Source: Tubulanus polymorphus
Lineage: Eukaryota; Nemertea; Palaeonemertea; Tubulaniformes; Tubulanidae
NCBI RefSeq assembly: GCF_964204645.1
Contig: NC_134030.1
Coordinates: 19,847,110-19,911,109, forward strand
Reading direction: 5' to 3'
DNA: 64,000 nucleotides
Shown: positions 35,295 through 45,080 of the stretch, one piece after another
Numbering within the stretch: position 1 is the stretch's first letter
How the letters are laid out: every line of letters starts with the position of its first letter
Translations under genes and position numbers: made by a program
Notes under the pieces: generated by a model
Database searches by the model: none
Told to the model about the DNA's origin: nothing
What the model saw: only the letters and a program-made list of their open reading frames with translations

Positions 35295-36609
35295 ATGGCA
35301 GATAGTTTTCCAAAAGCTTTCCAATATAATAAATCAATTAAATATAATATTCCTGCAATAGATTTTAATAAAGATATTACATATAGAAATGAAGTTTTAA
35401 ATTCATTAATTGATTTATATATTTATGTTACTGAAAGTAAAAATTTTCATGTAAAGATGGAAAATATATTCAATGTTTATGAAATTAATTTCAAAAATTT
35501 AAATGAGGCAAAACAATGGTTATTAAAATCGAATATGAAGTATTGGCAGAACCAATTAAATTTTTCTGTTTATTGTGCAACAACAGGATGTGGAATTAGT
35601 TGGAATGATCATTTGAATAAACCAAGTTTACCATTGATGTTATCACTTTTTAGATTTCATACATATTTTCAAATAAAATTAATATTAGATGAATTAGAAT
35701 GTCCTTTACCAGGTTCAAAATATTTTAAAGAATTGAATAATAATATTAATTTTTCTAAGTTTTATAAAATATGTAATGAATTTAATATTAATTCAAATAA
35801 AGATTTTAGAGCAAAAATTGGAACAATGGGTGGATTAGGAATATTATATACTAAAGAATTTGGAAAAATAATGACAAATTCAGATATAAGAACACTAAAT
35901 TGGAATGAATTACCAAAATATTATAATAATATACAACAACAAAACAATAATGGTTGGGTTAATTTCATTTTAGAAAATAGTGAAGGTTTTACTAAAGCTG
36001 GAATACAAAGAATAAATCAATCTATTAGAACTTATTTTAGATGCGCAAGTTGAAACAAGATCCCCAATAATTGGAAATGATAACACTTCATTCGATGCGC
36101 AGAAACAATTTAAAGTATTATTTGAAGATTCCATTCATAATGATAAAAATAGATCGATTCCAGAAAACATTGTAAGATATCAAAATTATTTAGATAAATC
36201 ACATATTAGATTAAATTATTGTATAGGCCCTAATCTATTTATTATTTCTAATGATTTAGTATTAAAGATGGGAAATATAATTGGTTACAATAATCCAATT
36301 TAAACTGCAACAATAAATAATTCATTTGGATTAAATGATATAAATAAAAAGATTATTACTGCTCCAAAATTAATGGAAGGTGAAAAAAATAAAAAACACA
36401 TTCAATCAACAGAAACTAAAACTAAAAATATTAAATTAAATAATGATTCTAAAATAAAAGATTACAATACATCAGAACATATAAAAACTGATAATATTCA
36501 ACATGATATAATTAAAACTAATGATGATAATAAATCCCATGAAAATACTAAATTAGCTTTAACTTGTATAGGAATTGTAATCGGAGGAATATTATATTTT
36601 AAATTTTAA
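35295..36609 (+). pseudogene. Conserved Polinton virion-type protein, frameshifted
   Basis: The frame runs from ATG 35295 to a false stop at 36051-36053; sequence that matches the expected continuation (DAQVETRSPIIGN) lies in another frame from about 36030, so one base was lost or gained there. A TAA at 36301 interrupts the continued frame, which stays open to 36609 and ends in a transmembrane helix (LALTCIGIVIGGILYF). The N-terminal half has the CATTGCGISWNDHL motif and a QRINQSIRTY motif that I associate with a widespread Polinton structural protein of about 400 residues; function unknown. The ATG at 36373 has no TAAATG motif, which supports a single gene. Confidence 0.65.
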
Positions 36610-36625
36610 TTTTTTTATTACGTAA

Positions 36626-38241
36626 ATGGCAGAAGGTGGAGAAGATATTCCATTGGGTCCTTTAGATGAAGCTGGTATAAGTGATGAACAACCACCTGAT
36701 TTTGATGAAACAAGTCTTAATGACGGTAATGATAATAAAATAGAATATAATACTAATCTAGGTGAAGATGATGATTATGATGATGATGATTCCGAATTAC
36801 GTGAAAAATTAATTAGATATTTAAAAGCTCCTGAAAGTGGTTGAATTTCAACTAGAAGAGAAAGAAAAGAATTTATGAATCTATTAGAAAAACAACAAGA
36901 AAAATATCCTGATAAACCTATGGATTTATATAAAATGAAATCTAGAGTAACAGATACAATTGTTAACGAATTATTACCAAAGTTGTAATACATGAAATTG
37001 ATTCAGAAGGTGTTGTAGAACAAATTTTAAAAGATGACCCATTTTTCATGAATGATTTAGAATTTAAAAATGATTCATGGTATTATAATCTTGAATTAAA
37101 TAGGAATATTGTAACAATTCAATTATCTAAAATGGGTCAAGAAAATATTTTTGAACCTGAAATGCGAGCAAGATCTACAATTCAACGTTCAAAAGGTGGC
37201 ACAGAATTTCTCAGAATTATATGGAATCCACTCGATAGAATAAATAAAGAAGAACCAATTCCTGATATTGATATAAACAAATATTCACCATTTAAAAATC
37301 CAAATCCAAATCCTACTGATGTTGATCCAGAAACATCGAGAAGAGATATTCAACAAATTGATAATGATTCAAGTCAATTACAATTAACATAAGAAAAAAA
37401 AATTGATAGATTAAGAGATTCAGAAGAAGAGATGAATAGTACTGGAATAAATCGAATGCAATCTTTACTAGAAAAAGGATTTCTTGATTTAACTGATGAA
37501 GAATTAAAAGAATTTCCTGAACAAGCACGTAGAGAAATTAAAGGTATGCAAGAATCATCTGATGAAATTGCTAATATTAAGATGAGATTTTCTAAAATAA
37601 CCATGTTAGAAAAAGAATTAACTAATGCAGATGAAGAATTAAAACAATTAGAATTAAATAGAGATCATCAAGTAATAGAGGAAGCTGATTATGAAAGCAG
37701 AAAGTTAGCTTTAGTAAAAGAAATAGATGATTTAGAATATAACAAAGAATTACAGGAAAAAGAAACATTATTTAAATCATATGATCTTAATCATATTAAA
37801 AAATTAAAAGTTATTTTTAAAGATTTGTTGATAAAACCAGATTCTAAAATATCATTGAAAGATACAATAAGATTATCATTTGAATTAGAAGGAATAACAA
37901 TTCTTTCAATTCTAACAGCTGTAACTATGTTATTTACAACAATTGGTTTAGCAATATCAAATGCTTTGAAATCTACTCCTACTCCAAATAAACCAGATAA
38001 ACCCCCAGGTAATAATTCTATACAAGATAAAGTTAAAGATGGTTTAAAAAAATTAGCAAAATATTTATGGGAACTATCTAAAAAATCTGCTGCAGCATTG
38101 CCAGGAGTTATTGCATCAATTGTTGGTTTTATATTGAAATCTGCAGGAAACATTATTAACTTTGCTGCTGAACATATTATTTCATTTTTAATTACAGTTG
38201 TAAGTGCAATTATTATTATTTGGGTTAGTAAACATGATTAA
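36626..38241 (+). pseudogene. Large virion-type protein with acidic head and hydrophobic tail, broken
   Basis: One gene of about 535 codons cut into pieces: TGA at 36842, an apparent frameshift near 36985, and TAA at 37390, each with compatible coding sequence on both sides. The ATG at 37432 has no upstream TAAATG motif, unlike ATG 36626. Order of regions: very acidic N terminus (DDDYDDDDSE), a middle with basic helices, a coiled coil (about 37600-37790), then a glycine/alanine-rich hydrophobic C-terminal third with two or three membrane-active helices. Polintons often encode such a protein next to the capsid gene; it may aid membrane passage of the particle, which is inference. Confidence 0.6.
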
Positions 38242-38249
38242 AAATAAAT

Positions 38250-38274
38250 AATTAATTTTTTTGTTAAATAAATG
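38250..38274 (+). promoter_or_regulatory. T-run plus TAAATG start motif (capsid gene; example of a series)
   Basis: AATTTTTTTGTTAAATAAATG: a T-run 7-9 bases before TAAATG, whose ATG is the start codon. TAAATG also overlaps the start codons at 32655, 33023, 33798, 34155, 34401, 34844, 35295 and 36626 on the plus strand, and 41136, 42562, 43163 and 44205 on the minus strand. The pattern resembles late promoters of poxviruses; promoter function here is inferred. Confidence 0.6.
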
Positions 38275-39491
38275 AGTGGGAGTTACATCGATCCTTCTAA
38301 GAATCGTAGAATATCTAATGCTATTAAAGCAGAAAGATCACATCATATAATTACTCATAACCCTCCTAACATTAATCCTGATGAAACTTTATATTTTAGA
38401 ATTCCTCGATTAACACAAAATACTTTTTATGTTCCAAATAGTATTTATTTATCAGCCGATATAAAAGTAATCGGTAATAATAATAATTATAGTGTTGATA
38501 ATGTTGGAAGATATTTGATTAAAAAATTAACTATAAAGATTGGCCCAGAAACAGTTTTCTCATTAGATGATTATAATTTATTTATGCATTATAAAGATTT
38601 ATGGTTAACTAAAGAAAATAGAAATAATATGATATTTCAAGGAATCCAATCGGAAAACCAAAATAAATTAAGATCAGAAGCGCATAATGCAATATTAACT
38701 AATTCTATAGATAAATTGATAAAAAGTTTATATGGAAGCAAATATAAAATTCCATTAGACTTTGAATTGATAAATAATAATGCGCCTTTATATAAATACG
38801 CAATTCAGGAAGACCTTATATTCGAAATAACATTTGCTCCCGTTAATGAAATTGTAATATCTAGCGTTAATAAAGATATGAGTTATAAATTATCGAATAT
38901 ATGTTTAGAATATGATACAGTAACTGATGAAAATATTTCAAGTATAATTCAAACTAAATACAATCAAGGATTTTCATTATTATATGATTATATTGATAAA
39001 TTTAAAACTATAACTATTAATGCAAATGATGAAATTATTAATGAGAATATTAACTTCCCATGAAGATCTATTAAAGGTATATTAATATTTTTTACCATTG
39101 CAACATATACTAATGGTGCAATAAATGTTGATAATTATTATAATCCTGAAATAACAAAAGTAGAAATAACTATCGAAGGAATAGCAAATAAAATATTTTG
39201 TCAAGGAATGAGAATGATTGATCAATTGAAAAAGTAAAATCATCTGAAAATTGTTATATTAATCAAATTGATTTTTTTACCGGTAATAAATATGCATTAT
39301 GGTTAGATTTTAGAACAACAGAGGATAATTCATTACAAGGTTCTGGAAAAAAATTACAGAACACAAAAGATGGAATACAATTATTCATGACAAAGAATAA
39401 AGGAATCAAAAATTTTAAATTGCACATTTATATTATATCTGACGCGCAATTAGATATTGCAAATTCTCAATTAAATAGTGGTATGTATTAA
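38272..39491 (+). pseudogene. Major capsid protein (double jelly-roll), broken
   Basis: About 406 codons with the beta-rich profile and landmarks of Polinton major capsid proteins: YIDPSKNRRI at the start, YKIPLDFELINNNAPLYKY in the first half-to-second jelly-roll region, GNKYALWLDFRTTEDN and ISDAQLDIANSQL near the end. It would assemble the icosahedral shell. The frame is interrupted by TGA at 39061-39063 and shifts by one base near 39220; coding character resumes and continues to the stop at 39489-39491. Start ATG 38272 is preceded by a T-run and AAATAA. As given, the full protein could not be made. Confidence 0.88.
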
Positions 39492-39523
39492 AATTTTAAC
39501 TTTAATAAATATTTATATAATTA

Positions 39524-39703
39524 ATGGAAGGAGGTAAAGTATATAAACATATTCCATACATCGATACACATGAAAATAATGATGGTTTATATTATGTAAT
39601 ACCTTGTTATATAGCTTTGATATTTGATCCTTTTTTCAAAATTTATAAAACTAAACTAATAGAAATCGATAATAATAAAAGTGAAGTTGTTGATAATTTG
39701 TAA
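39524..39703 (+). CDS. Small ORF of 59 residues after the capsid gene
   Basis: Starts at ATG 39524 in a TATATAATTAATG context. It has a hydrophobic central stretch (YYVIPCYIALIFDPFF) and a lysine-rich end. It stops just as the next frame opens, and the next ORF has no ATG, so the two may be one gene separated by a frameshift near 39697. Confidence 0.45.
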   Translation: MEGGKVYKHIPYIDTHENNDGLYYVIPCYIALIFDPFFKIYKTKLIEIDNNKSEVVDNL

Positions 39704-40374
39704 TAAGTAATGTAATTTATAATAATGTAATACCTTCTACATCTAATAATGTAATACCTACTACATCTAATAATGTAATACCTTCTACATCTAATAATGT
39801 AATACCTTCTACATCTAATAATGAAATAATATTGAATGTTAGTGAAAATAGAAATTGTTGTGGATATTGTAAAAGTGAATTTTCAAACGCTACATCAAAT
39901 TGGAATAAACATATGAATACAAGGGTACATATAAATAATGTTATAGAACGTGTTGGTTTAAAAGAATTTATAGAACACCCATTTAGATATGTTACAAAGT
40001 TTGTTTCAAATCAAAAAGTAAATGGTGAAAAAATATATGAAGATTTATTATTAGCAACACCCAATAAAGATGAATTAGATTTAACCGATGCTAATAAAAT
40101 ATTAGAATCAAACACTGTAAATGAAATATTAGGAGCAAACACTAATAAAGATTCTATGAAACATAAAGTAGAAAATAATGATAAATTTGATTGGATGAAT
40201 AAGCATAACAATGAAACAACTATCGATGATGCGGTAAAAAGGGTGAAGAATAAGTATAACAATAATGAAGAATTTGAAGAAGATTCGGTAGAGAAATTGA
40301 ATAGATTGTTAGGGTCTGATAGTGAAGGTATTAAAATATTAATTATATTTAACTCAAATAATAATATTGGTTGA
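39699..40374 (+). CDS. C2H2 zinc-finger protein with octapeptide repeats, start unclear
   Basis: The frame opens after a TAA at about 39696 and has no in-frame ATG near its beginning; it probably continues the 59-residue ORF upstream by a frameshift. It starts with four copies of an eight-residue repeat (NNVIPSTS) encoded by a 24-bp tandem repeat. Then follows one C2H2 finger (CGYCKSEF, H-x5-H), as in U1-like or viral fingers, and a charged helical tail. The TGA at 40372 may be the real end, or one more in-frame TGA, since about 15 further sense codons follow. It is the last rightward gene before the convergence point. A DNA- or RNA-binding role is likely; the target is unknown. Confidence 0.55.
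39721..39816 (+). repeat. 24-bp tandem repeat, four copies
   Basis: Unit aataatgtaataccttctac plus atct; the second copy has one change. It lies in frame in the zinc-finger ORF. Confidence 0.9.
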
Positions 40375-40421
40375 AAATTGTATAAAATAATAGTAAATAA
40401 AAAGGGGGTTTTAAGTATTTA

Positions 40422-40508
40422 AGGTATCTAATAGGGATCTAATAGGGTATCAATTAGGGTATCTAATAGGGCATCAGGTATTAGGGTATCTAATAGGGAA
40501 TCTAATAC
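40422..40508. repeat. GTATCTAATAGGG repeats at the convergence point
   Basis: About six imperfect units around TATCTAATAGGG fill the gap between the converging gene blocks. The core TAATAGGG is also the sequence at both outer ends of the element (agTAATAGGGataatagg). Confidence 0.8.
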
Positions 40509-40524
40509 ATAGATATATAAATAG

Positions 40525-41136
40525 TTATTTTATAAATTTATATTCATAGGGAAATTGTAGTCTCAGTAATAATTTTGAACCTTTATTATTCTTTAATTTA
40601 TTCATATATTCATCATGTAATTCAGTAGGTATAATTTGATTTTCTTCCAATGATTGTTGCATAGATTTTCAATCTTTATTGTAGAATAAAACTAGAAATC
40701 TTATATTCTCCCTAAAGTCTTTAACAATTGAATTATATTTTTGATTTAAAACCCATGTTGTTATCCCGAAATATCTCCAAGAGAAAGCTAAATAACATAA
40801 TTCACTTTCTCTAACTTTTGAATCATGTAAATTAGCGCAATCATCTACAATGAATAATGTATTTGATCCTTTATAAGTATCAATTGCTATTTTTATACAA
40901 TTATCTAAATTTTCTTTTACTGTTTTAGGATCTAATATAATAAACTTTTTCATCTTAACTATATCTCTATTATATGTTTTATTCATTTCATAAGTAGGAC
41001 AGAATAATATTATATCATCAAAATGATTCTTATAAATAGTTTCTAACAAATCTAATATGAAATGTGTTTTACCACAATTGGTTACCCCAGTAACTAACAT
41101 ATTATGCGGTTCAAATATAACTAAATCTTTATTCAT
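40525..41136 (-). pseudogene. FtsK/HerA-like packaging ATPase, with in-frame TGA
   Basis: Genome-packaging ATPase of the A32 type found in Polintons. The Walker A motif is GVTNCGKTHF near the N terminus and the Walker B motif is TLFIVDDC. A TGA at 40671-40669 cuts the protein after 155 residues. The same frame then runs 48 more codons to a TAA at 40527-40525, with composition like the rest of the gene, so the full length would be near 203 residues, normal for the family. The start is preceded by AGAATAA and overlaps the end of the integrase frame. The part before the stop keeps both nucleotide-binding motifs. Confidence 0.85.
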
Positions 41137-42187
41137 TTATTCTTTTAATTTTACTAGATAAAATCCATTCATTAAATTTATCATCGTATCCTTTATATTT
41201 CACCAAAGAATACTTTTTTCCTTTAAGAGTATTCTATTTCATCTGGATTTGGTACAAGAGATAATTCTTGTTCAAAGAAATAACCTAATATTTCTTCATC
41301 TTTTAGATCTTCTAATTTATAAACAAAAGGTTTAGTTAATATTATCTTTTTAATCTTGAATATTTCTTCAGTAAAATTTGGGGTATAACCTTTATAAAAG
41401 GTTTTTCTATATTTAGGTATTCTTACGTGTTGTCCTATTTTAAATTTAGGTTCACCGAAACCATGCGTAACAAACGCTCCATATAGATTATTCCATACTA
41501 TTTTTGAATTATCTTCTTTTCTAGCTTGTATAGGTTTCATATTTATAGAACTATGTTTAGAATTATTATATCCTTTCACTAAATCATCTAATACATCGAT
41601 ATATTTATATATTTCATTAGCAGTAAAATATTTCCACATTCTAGTTTTCAATGTTTTATTAAATCTATCTATAATAGATGCTTTTTTATCTGAATGTGTT
41701 GAAAAATAATCTACATCGTTATCAGATAATAGTTTTTTAAAATGTTTGTTATAAAATTCCTTATCTTCATCAAATTGTATCTTATCTGGAATAGCTTCTT
41801 TAAATATTGTTTTAAAAGCATTTGTTACTTCTATACCTGTTTTATTTTTGATTGGAATTGACCATGCGTATCTACTGAATATGTCTATAACATTTGATAT
41901 CCAGAAATATCCTTTGTTGTATTCTTCTAAGTTCTTCATGTCAATTAAATCTGCTTGCCATTGTTGATCGATATTTGAAACCATAACTTTTCTTGTTAAA
42001 TAAGTTTTATCCATTTTCTTGTGTATTTGATATGTTGGTTGATTTTGTAACCATAATCTTAATTCACTATATTTTATATTTTCCTTATCAGATTTAATTT
42101 TATTCCATTTAATTCTGAAACGTTAGAATATGATACTTCACTTTCTGGGTTATAATATAAATCTCTTAAATATTGTTCTTTTTTCAT
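41129..42187 (-). pseudogene. Retroviral-type (rve) integrase with chromodomain-like tail, broken
   Basis: It would insert the element and make the 6-bp duplication. The central catalytic domain is open at 42014-41223: first acidic residue in QWQADLIDM, second in FDEDKEF (41771-41769), followed by SIIDRFNKTLK, where the third catalytic residue, normally glutamate, is aspartate (codon 41669-41667). The position after the second catalytic residue, normally glycine in DxGxEF, is also aspartate. The N-terminal part (from ATG 42187) joins the rest only by a frameshift near 42110. At the C terminus the frame stops at 41223, but another frame continues with LVKYKGYDDKFNEWI, a chromodomain-like signature usual in Polinton integrases, ending at 41129. 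So the gene has two frameshifts and two active-site changes. Confidence 0.88.
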
Positions 42188-42193
42188 CTTATT

Positions 42194-42562
42194 TTAATCC
42201 ATTAATAATAATTTAGATTTAGTTTCAATGACTTTATGATTTGACTTATTTTCTGGTATAATAGGTTTATTGTCATTGGAATCATATTTATCATCAGATT
42301 TGAATTTTGATTTATACATTACACCGGATAATATAATAACTGTTACTAATCCAATTGTAATATATAATTTATAATTACTTCCAGCATTAGAAGAATCAGA
42401 TGGATTATCATTCGAATCAATATCAGATAAAGTCTGTGATTCATTTATATCAGTTAATTTCTTTTTCTTAGCTTTTTTTAATTCTGAAGATCTTTTACCT
42501 AATTCTCTTGCCCATTTAATTTGTTTCTCGGATCTAGCCTTTTTCTTAACGCCATCACTCAT
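42194..42562 (-). CDS. Small basic membrane protein, 122 residues
   Basis: Intact. N-terminal lysine/arginine-rich region with the SEKQIKWARELGKRSSELKK motif that I associate with a small conserved Polinton protein, then an acidic serine-rich linker, one transmembrane helix (about residues 68-84, LYITIGLVTVIILSGVMY) and a polar tail. The basic part could bind DNA and the helix a membrane; function is unknown. Its start overlaps the stop of the upstream gene (43163-42555) by eight bases. Confidence 0.6.
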   Translation of the reverse strand: MSDGVKKKARSEKQIKWARELGKRSSELKKAKKKKLTDINESQTLSDIDSNDNPSDSSNAGSNYKLYITIGLVTVIILSGVMYKSKFKSDDKYDSNDNKPIIPENKSNHKVIETKSKLLLMD

Positions 42563-43163
42563 TTATTTTAGTTAATTTTTGTTCTGATTCATTTTTTGTT
42601 TCGACGTTTGGTTGTAGTACATCTGTTTCGTTCTTACCTGATTTATATTCCATAGGCTTGATGTTCGAAAATGTTATGACGCCAGTAGAAATTAATGTCA
42701 TAACCGATCCTAATTGGAATGAAGCATAACCAACCCATTTTTGTAATTCAGTCATAACTAAGTAGTCATTTTTCAAATCACTATATAATTTATTTTCATC
42801 ATAAATTGGTATTAACTGGTTACATAATTTTGAATAACATTTGATAATACCATCACTTATAGAGTCGTTTATTCTAGCTAATCTAGCTTCTTCATAAATC
42901 TTAAAATATTTTATTACTTTATCTGGTTTCATAGCATCTAATTCTTGAAAAGTAATAATTCTATTTAAAAACTCTTTAGATTTTCCACCAGCAATTAATA
43001 ATTCAAGATGGTGTTTACAATATAAATAGTATTCATAATCTATATTGTTATTAACTTGAATATTATTTTCAATTTTGGTTGGAATATCCTTATTATCACT
43101 AATACCCAAATCATCTAATGTTGTTTCAATATCAATATTATTCTTACTCGATTTCTTTGACAT
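42555..43163 (-). CDS. Conserved Polinton protein of unknown function, 202 residues
   Basis: Intact frame, start preceded by CTAATATAA. Mostly helical, with a motif around YYLYCKHHLELLIAGGKSKEF, an arginine-containing helix (KIYEEARLARIND) and a hydrophobic segment near residues 148-165. Proteins of this plan occur next to the integrase in many invertebrate Polintons; no function is established to my knowledge. The gap upstream (43164-43419) is AT-rich and I see no gene in it. Confidence 0.55.
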   Translation of the reverse strand: MSKKSSKNNIDIETTLDDLGISDNKDIPTKIENNIQVNNNIDYEYYLYCKHHLELLIAGGKSKEFLNRIITFQELDAMKPDKVIKYFKIYEEARLARINDSISDGIIKCYSKLCNQLIPIYDENKLYSDLKNDYLVMTELQKWVGYASFQLGSVMTLISTGVITFSNIKPMEYKSGKNETDVLQPNVETKNESEQKLTKINE

Positions 43164-43419
43164 TTATATTAGAGAAATTTAATAAGAAAAATATTATAAG
43201 TATTATAAAATGATACCAGTATCTTTTTAGATTAATACTAGATAGTTAAAGTTAAAGAATTCTAGTATTATTATTGTTTTTTTAGTATTTTTTATTTGTG
43301 ATATAAAGTATTCTCTTTTGAAAAGAATTGTAAAAGAAAATATTAAAAATTAAAATAGAAATAATGGCTAGTTGAAGTTATTGTTTTTTAAATATATTTT
43401 ATTTGAGATATATTAATCT

Positions 43420-44205
43420 TTAACCACTCAATAAAGATTCAACGTATTGTTCATTATTTGGATTATTGTTCCATAATTCGATGAATTTTTTTACTTTTGT
43501 TAACTGTTCTAAATATAACTGTAAATCTAGTTTGTCATGTTTAATCATATTTTCCTTCTTTTCAAGAGGTCTCAGGTTTTTCCAATTCCAAATTAACTTT
43601 TTATCATATTCATCATTCATGTCAAATTTAGATATTGGTAACACATGATCAATATGAAAATAATTGCCATAATTATTTATATTCATTTTATCATCGAATT
43701 GATATATAATCCATGATTTAAAAAATTTATCTGAGCAATCTAATAATTGTGCTAGTGTAACTGAGTGGTTTTCTTTACTTAATAATTTTGATACTTTAGA
43801 TCTTAAACATTTTTTCAATTTGTAATTAAAATCTGTTTGATATCTTTCTTTCTTATAATTATTTTGATACGCTTTATAATATTCTCTATTATTATCCCTC
43901 CATTCTCTCATATATTCTGTTATATAATCTGAGTGATTTTCTCTCCATTGTTTATTTCTAACTTTGAATTTTTCAATATTATCCATATAATATTGTATTG
44001 AATAATTTGGATTATTTTCAAGAAATTTGTTATTGTATAGTTTAGTACAGCTTTTGCAATATGTTTGTTTGCCATCTTTTTTAGTTTTATTTTTTTGAAA
44101 TTCTGTTAATGATTTATTCAATTCACACTTATTACATTTCTTATGGTATATCTTTATACCACCATTATTGTTTATATTTATAGCTTGTGATTGTTCCGGC
44201 TCCAT
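43420..44205 (-). CDS. HNH endonuclease with N-terminal zinc ribbon
   Basis: 261 residues, intact. The N terminus has two CxxC pairs (CNKCELNKSLTEF and YCKSCTKLY) typical of zinc ribbons found before viral HNH domains. The C-terminal half has HIDHVLPISKFD and NWKNLRPLEKKEN, the HxDH and N positions of the HNH catalytic site. The linker has repeated YMREW/YKAYQ-like units. Such free-standing HNH nucleases are common in giant viruses and phages as homing or competition enzymes, and unusual as a Polinton gene. Start preceded by GTATTATAA. Active-site residues are all present, so it may still work. Confidence 0.82.
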   Translation of the reverse strand: MEPEQSQAININNNGGIKIYHKKCNKCELNKSLTEFQKNKTKKDGKQTYCKSCTKLYNNKFLENNPNYSIQYYMDNIEKFKVRNKQWRENHSDYITEYMREWRDNNREYYKAYQNNYKKERYQTDFNYKLKKCLRSKVSKLLSKENHSVTLAQLLDCSDKFFKSWIIYQFDDKMNINNYGNYFHIDHVLPISKFDMNDEYDKKLIWNWKNLRPLEKKENMIKHDKLDLQLYLEQLTKVKKFIELWNNNPNNEQYVESLLSG

Positions 44206-44223
44206 TTATAATACATATTTTTA

Positions 44224-45057
44224 TTAAAATTGATTTCCATATTTGGAGTTATGATATTTTGATTTAAGATGGTGTGATTTATTGCCTCGAGTATAATATT
44301 TTCCACAATTACATAAAACGCTTTCATTAGGATTATATTTAGGCGCAACAATTTCATCATCTAAATTACATTGAATTCCAATATCTTTATAAGAATTATT
44401 ATTATCTAATTCACATAGAATACCAATATTTGATGAATTTTCATTATAGATAATTGGTTTATCGACAAAATTTAAATAATATAATTGTCTTTTTTCAATT
44501 CTTAAGTTAATCAAATTATTGTAACCTCTAGAAAGTAGTAAATCATCATTTCTTTCATTGAAAGGAGTTTCAAGAATATTTATAATTTTTTCATCTAAAG
44601 TTCCTTTATGATTTAAAACTGTATTAAATATGTTAGGATTTTTGATTCCATTATCTATCAGTTCAATAATTAAATATGCTTCATTTGATAATATTTGATT
44701 GATTATAGAAATATTATCAATTTTATATTGTCTTCCATACACTAAATTTGTTGCTGAGATATAATTTTTAATGTTGAATAATGAAAATAAGTTATCATTA
44801 TTCTTATTTCTAATATGACTTTTAGATTTTAAATGTTCTTTATAATATCTTTTATCACTGAATGATTGATTACATGTATCACATTTGTATGTTTCTTTTT
44901 CATTCTTTAATTCATCTAATTTAGTTACTAATATATCATCTTCATATTTTAACTTTAATTTATTCTCTAAATGTGTTTTAGTTTTATTGTGTCTTGCTTT
45001 TTGGGATTTATCTATATTGATATTACATGTTGGGCAGTAGTACTTATTTGCTTCCAT
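44224..45057 (-). CDS. C2H2 zinc-finger protein, 277 residues
   Basis: Intact. Three zinc fingers: YCPTCNINIDKSQKARH near the N terminus, YKCDTCNQSFSDKRYYKEH from about residue 57, and a C-terminal one starting LCNCGKYYTRGNKSHH. The spacing to the last histidine (H-x5-H) is that of U1/matrin-type or viral fingers. The middle is helical and has no recognised domain. It is the outermost gene at the right end; its start lies 24 bases inside the terminal repeat. Possible roles: binding the element's ends or regulating its genes, both inference. Confidence 0.75.
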   Translation of the reverse strand: MEANKYYCPTCNINIDKSQKARHNKTKTHLENKLKLKYEDDILVTKLDELKNEKETYKCDTCNQSFSDKRYYKEHLKSKSHIRNKNNDNLFSLFNIKNYISATNLVYGRQYKIDNISIINQILSNEAYLIIELIDNGIKNPNIFNTVLNHKGTLDEKIINILETPFNERNDDLLLSRGYNNLINLRIEKRQLYYLNFVDKPIIYNENSSNIGILCELDNNNSYKDIGIQCNLDDEIVAPKYNPNESVLCNCGKYYTRGNKSHHLKSKYHNSKYGNQF

Positions 45058-45080
45058 TTTAATACTAAATTTTTTATTAA

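Noticed and set aside
36373-36609. Separate small membrane-protein gene
   Set aside because: The frame is open upstream apart from one TAA, the ATG has no TAAATG motif, and the upstream sequence continues the previous protein, so it is treated as that gene's C terminus.
40422-40508. Telomere-like repeat array or CRISPR
   Set aside because: TTAGGG occurs only by chance within TATCTAATAGGG-type units; there are no regular spacers.
28728-41136. Alternative genetic code with TGA for tryptophan
   Set aside because: TGG is common in the same genes, and TAG, TAA and frameshifts also interrupt them; several TGA sites could equally replace arginine codons. Decay is simpler.
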